The notes: a model not told the origin generated them from the letters alone. 5,968 nt of DNA from Archaeoglobaceae archaeon (GCA_025058955.1 JANXDV010000064.1:1-5968), one strand, 5' to 3'. Counted from the stretch's first letter, positions 1-5,279 are shown. A program made the numbers and translations.

Positions 1-974
1 TCTGGAATTGGATATTCGTTTATGTCGATCACGTTATCAAGAAATCTTGTAGCTGTCCAAACCGCTTCTTTAAGCCTTTCCCAGTCAAAATCCTTTCCTT
101 TAACGAACTTTGCAAGATTTATACTCCCGAGGTTGCAAGACTCATATGGAAGCAAAGGCTGTTCTCCGCATGGATTAGTTGCCTCGATCATTCCAACGTG
201 GGGAGTTGGATTATGACGATTCACCTCGTCGATAAAAACAATTCCCGGCTCTCCATTCCTCCAAGCTCCTTCTACGATGAGATTGAAGATCTTCCTCGCT
301 GAAACTCTTTTCACCACTTCTCCAGTTCTTGGATTAATTAGCTCATAATCTTCATCTTTTTTCAAAGCGGACATGAACTTATCCGTAATCGCAACGCTTA
401 TGTTGAAATTTCTGAGAACTCCCTCTTCCCACTTCGCCTTTATGAATTCCTCAATATCTGGATGATCACATCTCAAAATTCCCATGTTTGCTCCTCTTCT
501 CCGCCCCCCTTGTTTTATTTGCTCTGTAGCTGAATCAAAGATCTTCATGAAGCTAACAGGACCACTTGCAACCCCCATTGTGCTCTTAACAAGGTCTCCC
601 TTTGGGCGTAACCTTGAAAAACTAAATCCAGTCCCACCTCCGCTTTTCTGAACCTTTGCCATATCCCAAAGAGCTTTAAAAATTCCATCTATGCTGTCTT
701 CAACGGGTAAAACAAAGCAAGCGGACAACTGCCCTAAGGGAGTTCCAGCGTTCATCAAGGTTGGAGAATTTGGCATAAATTCCTGATTCCACATTAAATC
801 GAAAAACTTCTTAGCCCAATGCTTAGAATCGCCACCATAATTCTCTTCCGCACTTGCAACAGCATTGGCAACTCTCCAACACATCTGTTCTGGAGTCTCA
901 ACTAATTCTCCTTTTTCATTTTTAAGCAGATATCTCTTCCTGAGCACAGTCTCAGCGGTTTTTCCAAGGATCAT
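1..974 (-). CDS. nrdJ: Adenosylcobalamin-dependent (class II) ribonucleotide reductase, N-terminal part, cut by window edge
   Basis: This enzyme reduces ribonucleotides to deoxyribonucleotides in the cytoplasm, using coenzyme B12 to make the radical. Reading the minus strand gives 324 uninterrupted residues; the rest lies outside the window. Visible landmarks are ETPEQMCWRVA (26-36), PNSPTLMNAGTPLGQLSACF (68-87), KSGGGTGFSFSRLRPKGD (110-127), QGGRRRGANMGILRCDHPDI (155-174), NPCGEQPLLPYESCNLGSIN (267-286) and TRFLDNVIDINEYPIP (309-324). By family knowledge C86 and C280 are the redox cysteine pair, and N267, C269 and E271 belong to the radical active site. There is no N-terminal ATP-cone, and no intein in this portion. 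The ATG at 972-974 is the only usual start codon after an in-frame TAA (1014-1016). It has only a weak GGTGGT as a ribosome site, 4 nt upstream. It lies 117 nt behind the methyltransferase on the same strand. Class II rather than class I is inferred from the archaeal-type sequence and missing cone. Confidence 0.93.
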   Translation of the reverse strand, partial: MILGKTAETVLRKRYLLKNEKGELVETPEQMCWRVANAVASAEENYGGDSKHWAKKFFDLMWNQEFMPNSPTLMNAGTPLGQLSACFVLPVEDSIDGIFKALWDMAKVQKSGGGTGFSFSRLRPKGDLVKSTMGVASGPVSFMKIFDSATEQIKQGGRRRGANMGILRCDHPDIEEFIKAKWEEGVLRNFNISVAITDKFMSALKKDEDYELINPRTGEVVKRVSARKIFNLIVEGAWRNGEPGIVFIDEVNRHNPTPHVGMIEATNPCGEQPLLPYESCNLGSINLAKFVKGKDFDWERLKEAVWTATRFLDNVIDINEYPIP

Positions 975-1056
975 TAAACCACCAGAAATAAGTTCTCTCC
1001 TTTTACAAAAAGCTTACGCCAGGATTGCGATTGAAGCCATTGAAAAAAGGAATTTG

Positions 1057-1064
1057 CATATAAA
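1057..1064 (-). promoter_or_regulatory. Box A (TATA) for nrdJ
   Basis: On the minus strand the 117-nt gap before nrdJ contains TTTATATG preceded by a purine-rich AAACAAAAT stretch resembling a BRE. Transcription would start near 1033-1040, leaving an nrdJ leader of about 60-65 nt. This suggests nrdJ can be transcribed separately from the methyltransferase gene upstream. It rests on sequence match and spacing only. Confidence 0.5.
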
Positions 1065-1070
1065 ATTTTG

Positions 1071-1090
1071 TTTACTTGAAATCAAGAAAA
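1071..1090. repeat. 20-bp imperfect inverted repeat upstream of the nrdJ TATA box
   Basis: On the minus strand it reads TTTTCTTGATTTCAAGTAAA: 9-nt arms with one mismatch around a 2-nt centre, with the core CTTGA-tt-TCAAG. It begins directly after the methyltransferase stop codon (1092-1094) and ends 6 bp before the nrdJ box A. It fits an activator or repressor site better than a terminator, because no uridine tract follows and the spacer is too short for a stable RNA hairpin. The binding factor is unknown. Confidence 0.4.
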
Positions 1091-1091
1091 T

Positions 1092-2081
1092 TTAAACGAT
1101 CTTCTTAGCCACAATTACCCTATATTCCTCACCAAAAACATCCAAAATCTTAAAACCTGTTTCCATTAGTTTTTCCAAATATTTTTCAAAGCTCAAATCT
1201 CCTTCGAAGGTGTAAGCCTTTAAACCCTTCTTTAAACCTTCAAAACCCCACAAGTTCCATTCCAGATCTTCAATTGTGAAATCTCCGCGTGGAAAGAATT
1301 GTCTGTTCACATAAATCCCTCCAACTTTGAGAGCCCTATGGATCTTAGGGATTAACTCAGCTCTTTTTCCACCTGGATTGAATGAAGAAAAAACAACATC
1401 GTATTCAACGCCGAGATCGTCTTTAAAAAAATCCCCTTCCATGAACCGAACCCTTTCAGCTTTAAATGGTTTGATAAATTCTCTTGCAGTCTTAACAACC
1501 TCGGGAAGATCGAAGACTATAGCCTCGAGCTTTTTGTTCAGCAAGGTAAAGGCATAGGCATATAATCCATGTCCACCGCCAAGATCAAGCAATTTCTCCG
1601 CCTCTCTAAATTCTTCATACTCCGAAATTTTGAAAACGATTTTCAAGTCTTTTAAAAGAGCGACCTTTCCAAGATATAAGATCCTCTTTTTGAAGAATTC
1701 GCCCTCTCTTTTTATATTCCCCCTTCTTAGAGAATTTTCAATATTCAACCAATTTGCGATCTCATCCCTTTTCTCCTCAAAGATCTCTAAAAGCGAGAAG
1801 ATGGAGTTTCTGAGAAAGAATGCCTTGGAGATCTCTGATAAACAAAACTTCCCATTTTTCTCACTTAACAATCCTTTCGATTTGAAAAACTCACAGATAA
1901 CTTTTACAACTCTAAAATTCAGATTTAATTCATTTGAAACCTTTTCAACTGTCTTCGGATCTGCAAAAGACTCAAAAAATCCCATTTTTGCACATCTCTC
2001 GATTAAAAGGATTGTTTTGAGATCTTCGAGTCTCAACATTTTTTGTAGCCATTCTGCATTCAACTTTAACACTTCAAGCAT
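1092..2081 (-). CDS. SAM-dependent methyltransferase, O-methyltransferase family 2 type
   Basis: A 329-residue protein with the two-part plan of family 2 O-methyltransferases. Residues 1-100 look like a winged-helix dimerisation domain (KTILLIERCAKMGFFESFAD, then KTVEKVSNELNLNFRVVKVI). Residues about 130-329 form a Rossmann methyltransferase: motif I LLDLGGGHG (164-172), an acidic residue ending the second strand in VFDLPEVV (189-196), and GDFF (216-219). Where plant and bacterial relatives carry the catalytic His of an HDW-type motif, this protein reads SSFNPGGKR (232-240), so the usual base is not evident. The substrate cannot be read from the sequence; a small phenolic, quinone-like or cofactor molecule is possible. 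The ATG at 2079-2081 has no Shine-Dalgarno and a TATA about 24 nt upstream, so the mRNA is probably leaderless. It is divergent from icd. Family assignment is firm; substrate unknown. Confidence 0.82.
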   Translation of the reverse strand: MLEVLKLNAEWLQKMLRLEDLKTILLIERCAKMGFFESFADPKTVEKVSNELNLNFRVVKVICEFFKSKGLLSEKNGKFCLSEISKAFFLRNSIFSLLEIFEEKRDEIANWLNIENSLRRGNIKREGEFFKKRILYLGKVALLKDLKIVFKISEYEEFREAEKLLDLGGGHGLYAYAFTLLNKKLEAIVFDLPEVVKTAREFIKPFKAERVRFMEGDFFKDDLGVEYDVVFSSFNPGGKRAELIPKIHRALKVGGIYVNRQFFPRGDFTIEDLEWNLWGFEGLKKGLKAYTFEGDLSFEKYLEKLMETGFKILDVFGEEYRVIVAKKIV

Positions 2082-2082
2082 A

Positions 2083-2100
2083 CTATAAATAAGTTTATAG
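2083..2100. repeat. Perfect 7-bp inverted repeat over the methyltransferase start region (candidate operator)
   Basis: CTATAAA and TTTATAG arms are separated by 4 nt. The repeat lies between the box A of the methyltransferase gene and its start codon, covering -2 to -19. A protein bound there would block polymerase, a common archaeal repression geometry. If the transcript is leaderless it is not transcribed, which argues against an RNA hairpin role. The arms themselves are TATA-like, so some symmetry could be incidental. Confidence 0.45.
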
Positions 2101-2108
2101 ATTAAAAA
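2101..2108 (-). promoter_or_regulatory. Box A (TATA) for the methyltransferase gene
   Basis: The minus strand reads TTTTTAAT, preceded by ATAAAAC. Its centre is about 24 nt upstream of the start codon at 2081, the spacing expected for a leaderless archaeal transcript. The match to the box A consensus is moderate and the neighbourhood is AT-rich. Confidence 0.4.
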
Positions 2109-2149
2109 GTTTTATCATTTTTATTGGGAGATAACCTAATCCTGAAAAG

Positions 2150-2158
2150 CTTTTATTC
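2150..2158 (+). promoter_or_regulatory. BRE/box A promoter of icd
   Basis: CTTTTATTC is preceded by CTGAAAAG, a reasonable BRE. The centre is about 24 nt before the ATG at 2178. No Shine-Dalgarno precedes that ATG, so transcription and translation probably start at or within a few bases of the same place. Confidence 0.55.
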
Positions 2159-2177
2159 ATAACTTCTTAGTTCACGC

Positions 2178-3413
2178 ATGTTTCAAAAGTTAAAAAAACC
2201 AGAAGAAGGAGAGAAGATCGAATACAAAAATGGGAAGCTATTAGTCCCTGATGATCCGATAATACCATTTTTCAAAGGAGATGGCATTGGACACGATGTC
2301 GTTCCTGCAGCGATAAGTGTTTTGGACAAAACTGCGGAGCTTATTGGAAAAAAAGTCGTCTGGTTTGAGATCTATGCGGGAGAAGAGGCATATAAGCTAT
2401 ACGGAAATTACCTACCAGAAGACACGCTGAATGCGATCAGAGAGTTCAGAGTTGCACTCAAGGGACCACTTACAACGCCTGTGAGTGGGGGCTATAGAAG
2501 TCTAAACGTAACGCTTAGACAAGTCTTAGACTTATACGCAAATGTCCGTCCTGTTTACTACATTAAAGGAGTTCCTACTCCAGTAAAAGAGCCGGAAAAG
2601 GTTAACTTCGTAATCTTTAGGGAAAGCACAGAAGACGTCTATGCAGGGATAGAATGGCAAAAGGGTAGCAAAGAGGCTATGAAGTTTATAGAAATTCTCG
2701 AAAGAGATTTTGGGATTAAAATAAGAAAGGATTCTGGAATCGGAGTAAAGCCAATAAGCGAATTTGCCACAAAAAGGTTGGTAAGGTTGGCAATAAGGTA
2801 TGCAATCGAGAACAAAAGGAGAAGCGTAACTCTTGTGCATAAGGGCAACATCATGAAATTCACGGAAGGAGCATTTAGAGATTGGGGATATGAGGTTGCG
2901 AAAAACGAATTTGGAGAAATTTGTATTACAGAAGAGGAGCTAATTGATAAATTCAACGGCAAACAACCTGAAGGGAAGATCGTAGTGAAAGATAGGATCG
3001 CTGATAACATGTTCCAGCAGATCATACTCAGAAGTGAAGAATACGACGTGATTGCCCTTCCAAATCTCAATGGCGATTACTTAAGCGACGCAGCAGCTGC
3101 CTTAGTTGGAGGATTAGGAATAGCTCCAGGGAGCGATATAGGCGATGGAATTGCAGTTTTTGAACCAATTCATGGCTCTGCTCCTAAATACGCAAAACAG
3201 AACAAGGTGAATCCGACCGCAGAGATCCTTTCTGGGGCTTTGATGTTCGAATATCTTGGCTGGAAAAAGGCGAGTGAGATGATCAAGAAGGCGGTTGAGA
3301 TTACGATCCAAGAAGGAATTGTTACCTACGACTTGCACCGCCAGATCGGAGGAAAGCTTGTAGGAACAAAAGAGTTTGCTGAGGCGGTAATTGCAAATCT
3401 GGAAACTCTATAA
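2178..3413 (+). CDS. icd: Isocitrate dehydrogenase (NADP-dependent)
   Basis: Converts isocitrate to 2-oxoglutarate and CO2 with reduction of NADP+, in the cytoplasm, supplying 2-oxoglutarate for glutamate and other biosynthesis. At 411 residues it has the length of the homodimeric E. coli-type enzyme. Substrate residues can be placed by comparison with that enzyme: S108, N110 and R114 in SLNVTLRQ, R124, R148, Y155 in ESTEDVYAGIEW, K222, D275 in RIADNMFQQ, and D300 and D304 in NLNGDYLSD. For the cofactor, K337, Y338, V344, Y384 and R388 match the NADP-specifying set of E. coli IDH (K344, Y345, V351, Y391, R395), so NADP is the expected coenzyme. S108 corresponds to the serine phosphorylated in E. 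coli, but no kinase is seen here. The start is leaderless. UPF0280 follows after 14 nt, so the two are likely co-transcribed. From memory it closely resembles the A. fulgidus enzyme. Confidence 0.97.
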   Translation: MFQKLKKPEEGEKIEYKNGKLLVPDDPIIPFFKGDGIGHDVVPAAISVLDKTAELIGKKVVWFEIYAGEEAYKLYGNYLPEDTLNAIREFRVALKGPLTTPVSGGYRSLNVTLRQVLDLYANVRPVYYIKGVPTPVKEPEKVNFVIFRESTEDVYAGIEWQKGSKEAMKFIEILERDFGIKIRKDSGIGVKPISEFATKRLVRLAIRYAIENKRRSVTLVHKGNIMKFTEGAFRDWGYEVAKNEFGEICITEEELIDKFNGKQPEGKIVVKDRIADNMFQQIILRSEEYDVIALPNLNGDYLSDAAAALVGGLGIAPGSDIGDGIAVFEPIHGSAPKYAKQNKVNPTAEILSGALMFEYLGWKKASEMIKKAVEITIQEGIVTYDLHRQIGGKLVGTKEFAEAVIANLETL

Positions 3414-3427
3414 ATTACTCCAAAATC

Positions 3428-4141
3428 ATGAGGAGATTTAAATTCTCTTACAAAGAAACAATTACTACAATTCTCACGGAGAGCGAAGAGTTTTACGAGA
3501 TCGCGGTAAAGGCGATCTTGGAGGCAAGAAGTGAAGTGGAGAAATATATAAAAATGAACTCTTATTTTTTAGTGAGCTACGAACCCATAAACTGTCCAAA
3601 TTGCTCAAAAAATGGGATCGTTTTGAAAATGTGTCAAGCAGGACGAATAGCGAATGTAGGACCAATGGCATCTGTAGCGGGAGCAATAGCCCAGTTTGCT
3701 GTTGATCGAATGGTTGAAGCGGGAGCTAAAATTGCAGTAATCGACAACGGTGGAGATATAGCGATTCACACAGATCGAGAGCTGAAAGTTGGAATCTATC
3801 CCGCAAAGATTGCCCTTTTAATACCTCCAACTGACAAGATTGCAATTTGCACATCAAGTGGAAAGATTGGACACTCTGTTAGCTTTGGTTGGGCTGATGC
3901 TGCGACGATCATTGCTAACGATGCCTCAATTGCAGATGCGTTTGCAACAGCACTGGGAAATGCTATAGGAGAAGATTTTAGTAAAGAAGATATAGAGAGA
4001 GTTCTGTCTGATTTTTACTCCAAAAATAAGGAGTTTATTAGAGGGGCAATCGTGGTAAAAGATGGGAATATAGCATTTTCAGGCAATATTCCTCGTATTG
4101 TAAGCGCAAATTTTAACGAGGAGCTAATTACGAAGATTTAG
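3428..4141 (+). CDS. UPF0280 family protein (COG2122, ApbE-like fold)
   Basis: A 237-residue member of a family found mainly in archaea and anaerobes. Characteristic blocks are ANVGPMASVAGAIAQFAVD (75-93), VIDNGGDIAIH (104-114), KIAICTSSGKIGHSVSFGWA (137-156) and ASIADAFATALGNAIGED (166-183). The glycine-rich NGGD and the SSG...ADA pattern recall ApbE, the FMN transferase, to which the family is thought to be structurally related, but flavin transfer is not shown. From memory, a Methanosarcina COG2122 protein (MA1715) has been linked to efficient sulfide assimilation and homocysteine synthesis; that link should be treated as recall. Unusual here is CPNC (56-59) followed by C69, just before the VGPM block. 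The ATG lies 14 nt after the icd stop, with no ribosome site and no other start before residue 43, so it is most likely the second gene of an icd operon. Confidence 0.88.
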   Translation: MRRFKFSYKETITTILTESEEFYEIAVKAILEARSEVEKYIKMNSYFLVSYEPINCPNCSKNGIVLKMCQAGRIANVGPMASVAGAIAQFAVDRMVEAGAKIAVIDNGGDIAIHTDRELKVGIYPAKIALLIPPTDKIAICTSSGKIGHSVSFGWADAATIIANDASIADAFATALGNAIGEDFSKEDIERVLSDFYSKNKEFIRGAIVVKDGNIAFSGNIPRIVSANFNEELITKI

Positions 4142-4162
4142 CTATTCACTTAAAGCGCAAAA

Positions 4163-4170
4163 TTTAAATT
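4163..4170 (+). promoter_or_regulatory. BRE/box A promoter of the zinc-ribbon gene
   Basis: TTTAAATT is preceded by GCGCAAAA, a good BRE-like context. It lies about 28 nt before the ATG at 4195, and no Shine-Dalgarno is present, so a leaderless mRNA is expected. The box sits inside a 12-bp palindrome, AAATTTAAATTT (4160-4171). This suggests the gene is transcribed separately from icd-UPF0280 even though only 53 nt separate them. Confidence 0.55.
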
Positions 4171-4194
4171 TGCATTATGGTTTAAGCTTATTCT

Positions 4195-4443
4195 ATGGCG
4201 GTGAAGATCATTTTCTGCCCTTCTTGTGGAGACGAAGTTGAAATTGCGGACTTGTATGAGGGTGTTGAGATCAACTGCAAATCCTGCGGTTGTGTAATGC
4301 TCTATCAAGAAGGTAAATTGCTCCTTTTAGACACTAACGAAGAATTTAACCTCGAAGATCTCGAAAGTTATGAGGAAGGGGAAGAAATAGAGGACGAAGA
4401 AGAGGAGGAAGAGGAATTCTATTACTACGATGAAGAGTATTGA
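4195..4443 (+). CDS. Small zinc-ribbon protein with acidic C-terminal tail
   Basis: An 82-residue protein of unknown function. Residues 5-40 form a zinc ribbon with two CxxC knuckles: C8 and C11 (CPSCG), and C28 and C31 (CKSCG); C33 is extra. A short strand GKLLLLD follows (40-46). The last 35 residues are overwhelmingly acidic, with an uninterrupted E/D run at about 67-75, and end in YYYDEEY. The ribbon resembles LysW/ArgW amino-carrier proteins and other short archaeal ribbons, but the EDWG(E) end that carries the substrate in LysW is absent and the tail is longer. It may be an adaptor or nucleic-acid-mimicking acidic protein; this is inference. The ATG fits a leaderless transcript from the TATA at 4163. 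The 3' end overlaps kptA by 19 bp on the opposite strand. Confidence 0.8.
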   Translation: MAVKIIFCPSCGDEVEIADLYEGVEINCKSCGCVMLYQEGKLLLLDTNEEFNLEDLESYEEGEEIEDEEEEEEEFYYYDEEY

Positions 4444-5087
4444 TATACTTTTTTGATATACTTAGGTGGTATTTCTTTTGCAAGAGCGATTGAATTATTT
4501 GCCTTTAAAATTCTTATACCATCAATTTTTGCCTGCTTCGCATCTATCTCAAAAACTATCGGCTTCTTCGTCCTCAAACTGGCAACTTCAAGACTCCTCT
4601 CAATAGTTGTAGAGAGATGGACGTAGGTTTGATTTACTGGTTTTATTCCAATCTCAAGCATTCTATTCGCCTCCTCCTCACTTGTTCCATAGTAGAGTGT
4701 ATCCTCATTAGCCTCAGGCATATCGGTAAGCTTTACGTCAATACTGTGTCCATATCTCGCTCTGATCTTGTCCCCCTTCAACTCATACCTTTTCTTCTCA
4801 TCACTGTAAACCATCGCCTTCAGCACCCATTTGTTCGCCCAGCGATATTTTCTGCCAACAACCTTCGCCAATGCCTCAAAGCTAATCCATCCATTTTCAT
4901 CAATCTCAAGCCCAAATTTATCTGGAAAATGTCTTAAAATGCCAGAGACGAATTTGCCCAATTTTTCAACTTTTTCCTTACTTAGCACAACCTCTCCCTT
5001 CACTCCACAATAACATGTTTCTCCTCGATAAAATCCATGAGAGGGGCAAAATCTTATATCCTCCATTCTACCACTACCATTCACCAT
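4425..5087 (-). CDS. kptA: RNA 2'-phosphotransferase (Tpt1/KptA family)
   Basis: Transfers an internal RNA 2'-phosphate to NAD+, releasing nicotinamide and forming ADP-ribose 1''-2''-cyclic phosphate. The protein has 220 residues. The N-terminus has a metal-site candidate, C14, H17, C25 and C27 in CPSHGFYRGETCYCG, seen in archaeal members. The RNA-binding lobe has LGKFVSGILRHFPDKFGLEI (43-62) with the catalytic pair R52-H53, then RWANK (82-86) and KGDKIRARYGHSIDV (104-118) with R109. The NAD lobe has LYYGTS (131-136), GIKPVNQTYVHLS (147-159) and IVFEIDA (177-183). The last catalytic arginine is probably R172, although SLRTKKP differs by one residue from the usual GxRHGxP spacing. ATG 5087 has a GGAG 5 nt upstream; M8 (5066) is an alternative. 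It may be co-transcribed with the ORF 12 nt upstream. The natural substrate in archaea is uncertain, since they lack the fungal-type tRNA ligase that leaves 2'-phosphates. Confidence 0.93.
   Translation of the reverse strand: MVNGSGRMEDIRFCPSHGFYRGETCYCGVKGEVVLSKEKVEKLGKFVSGILRHFPDKFGLEIDENGWISFEALAKVVGRKYRWANKWVLKAMVYSDEKKRYELKGDKIRARYGHSIDVKLTDMPEANEDTLYYGTSEEEANRMLEIGIKPVNQTYVHLSTTIERSLEVASLRTKKPIVFEIDAKQAKIDGIRILKANNSIALAKEIPPKYIKKVYQYSSS
4449..4454 (+). terminator. Possible T-tract terminator after the zinc-ribbon gene
   Basis: TTTTTT starts 5 nt after the stop codon at 4441-4443, within the 3' end of the opposing kptA. Archaeal intrinsic termination often needs only a U-rich stretch, and termination here would limit antisense reading of kptA. 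The tract is short and is also explained by Lys-Lys codons in kptA, so support is weak. Confidence 0.25.
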
Positions 5088-5092
5088 AACTT

Positions 5093-5096
5093 CTCC
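5093..5096 (-). promoter_or_regulatory. Ribosome binding site of kptA
   Basis: The minus strand reads GGAG 5 nt before the ATG at 5087, inside the 12-nt gap after the TAG at 5100-5102. It is one of the few clear Shine-Dalgarno sites in the window. That fits kptA being an internal gene of a transcript that begins upstream, and it decides the start over M8. Confidence 0.6.
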
Positions 5097-5099
5097 GCT

Positions 5100-5228
5100 C
5101 TATTCCTCAATCATCCCGCTTAAACTCGACCAATTCCCCAGTCTCAACCTTTGCACCAATTTTTTAACTCTTGAAGCCATATCAAGCAACTCCGCCTTGT
5201 CTTCCGAGGAACTCAATCTAAGCCACAC
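5100..5228 (-). CDS. Unrecognised 42-codon ORF upstream of and in frame with kptA
   Basis: Reading from GTG (5226-5228) to TAG (5100-5102) gives 42 residues beginning VWLRLSSSEDKAELLDM and ending NWSSLSGMIEE. The middle (about 9-29) would form a basic amphipathic helix. Support comes from a TTTAAAATT box A centred about 24 nt upstream, which suits leaderless initiation at this GTG, and from kptA's Shine-Dalgarno lying just after the stop. It shares kptA's frame: only TAG and four codons (S-G-E-V) separate them. I recognise no family. It could be a small protein, a translated leader for kptA, an N-terminal extension broken by a stop (mutation or sequencing error), or a chance ORF in the kptA 5' leader. 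Confidence 0.4.
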   Translation of the reverse strand: MWLRLSSSEDKAELLDMASRVKKLVQRLRLGNWSSLSGMIEE

Positions 5229-5247
5229 AGCTCAACTTTTGTGAAGT

Positions 5248-5256
5248 AATTTTAAA
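5248..5256 (-). promoter_or_regulatory. Box A promoter for the 42-codon ORF and kptA
   Basis: The minus strand reads TTTAAAATT after GCAAAAAA, much like the BRE/box A of the zinc-ribbon gene. Predicted initiation falls at about 5228-5232, the GTG of the small ORF, or gives kptA a leader of about 140 nt. No closer box A is evident before kptA. Confidence 0.5.
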
Positions 5257-5258
5257 TT

Positions 5259-5278
5259 TTTTGCTTTACAAAGAAAAA
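5259..5278. repeat. Imperfect inverted repeat between the divergent kptA-side and dapL promoters
   Basis: Nine-base arms TTTTGCTTT and AAAGAAAAA surround a 2-nt centre and carry one mismatch; the core is CTTT-ac-AAAG. It sits between the minus-strand box A (5248-5256) and the AT-rich box A region of dapL, where one regulator could act on both directions. Base composition is so AT-rich that chance symmetry is a real possibility. Confidence 0.2.
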
Positions 5279-5279
5279 T

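Noticed and set aside
1..974. Intein in ribonucleotide reductase
   Set aside because: Archaeal RNR genes often carry inteins, but the conserved blocks through NPCGEQ and CNLGSIN are uninterrupted; only the unseen remainder could hold one.
1630..2088. 152-codon plus-strand ORF opposite the methyltransferase gene
   Set aside because: It is a low-complexity F/S/N/K-rich antisense shadow with no domain; the minus-strand frame has clear SAM-binding motifs.
2532..3070. Overlapping minus-strand ORFs of 102 and 143 codons inside icd
   Set aside because: Antisense shadows of a strongly conserved icd; no start context and no recognisable family.
4195..4443. Calling the zinc-ribbon protein LysW
   Set aside because: The diagnostic C-terminal EDWG(E) is missing, the protein is longer, and no LysX/LysZ-type partner is in the window.
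4440..4463. Tandem 11-bp direct repeat TTGATATACTT
   Set aside because: Two copies only, within kptA codons for similar residues (YIK/KVY); no array or element boundary is attached.
5100..5102. Pyrrolysine decoding of the TAG before kptA
   Set aside because: No pyl genes are visible and I know of no pyrrolysine system in Archaeoglobales; an ordinary stop is the simpler reading.
5100..5160. Alternative frame ending in EFKRDD as a gene end
   Set aside because: It is closed by a TAA only 18 codons before its TGA at about 5107, with another stop before that, leaving no plausible coding length.
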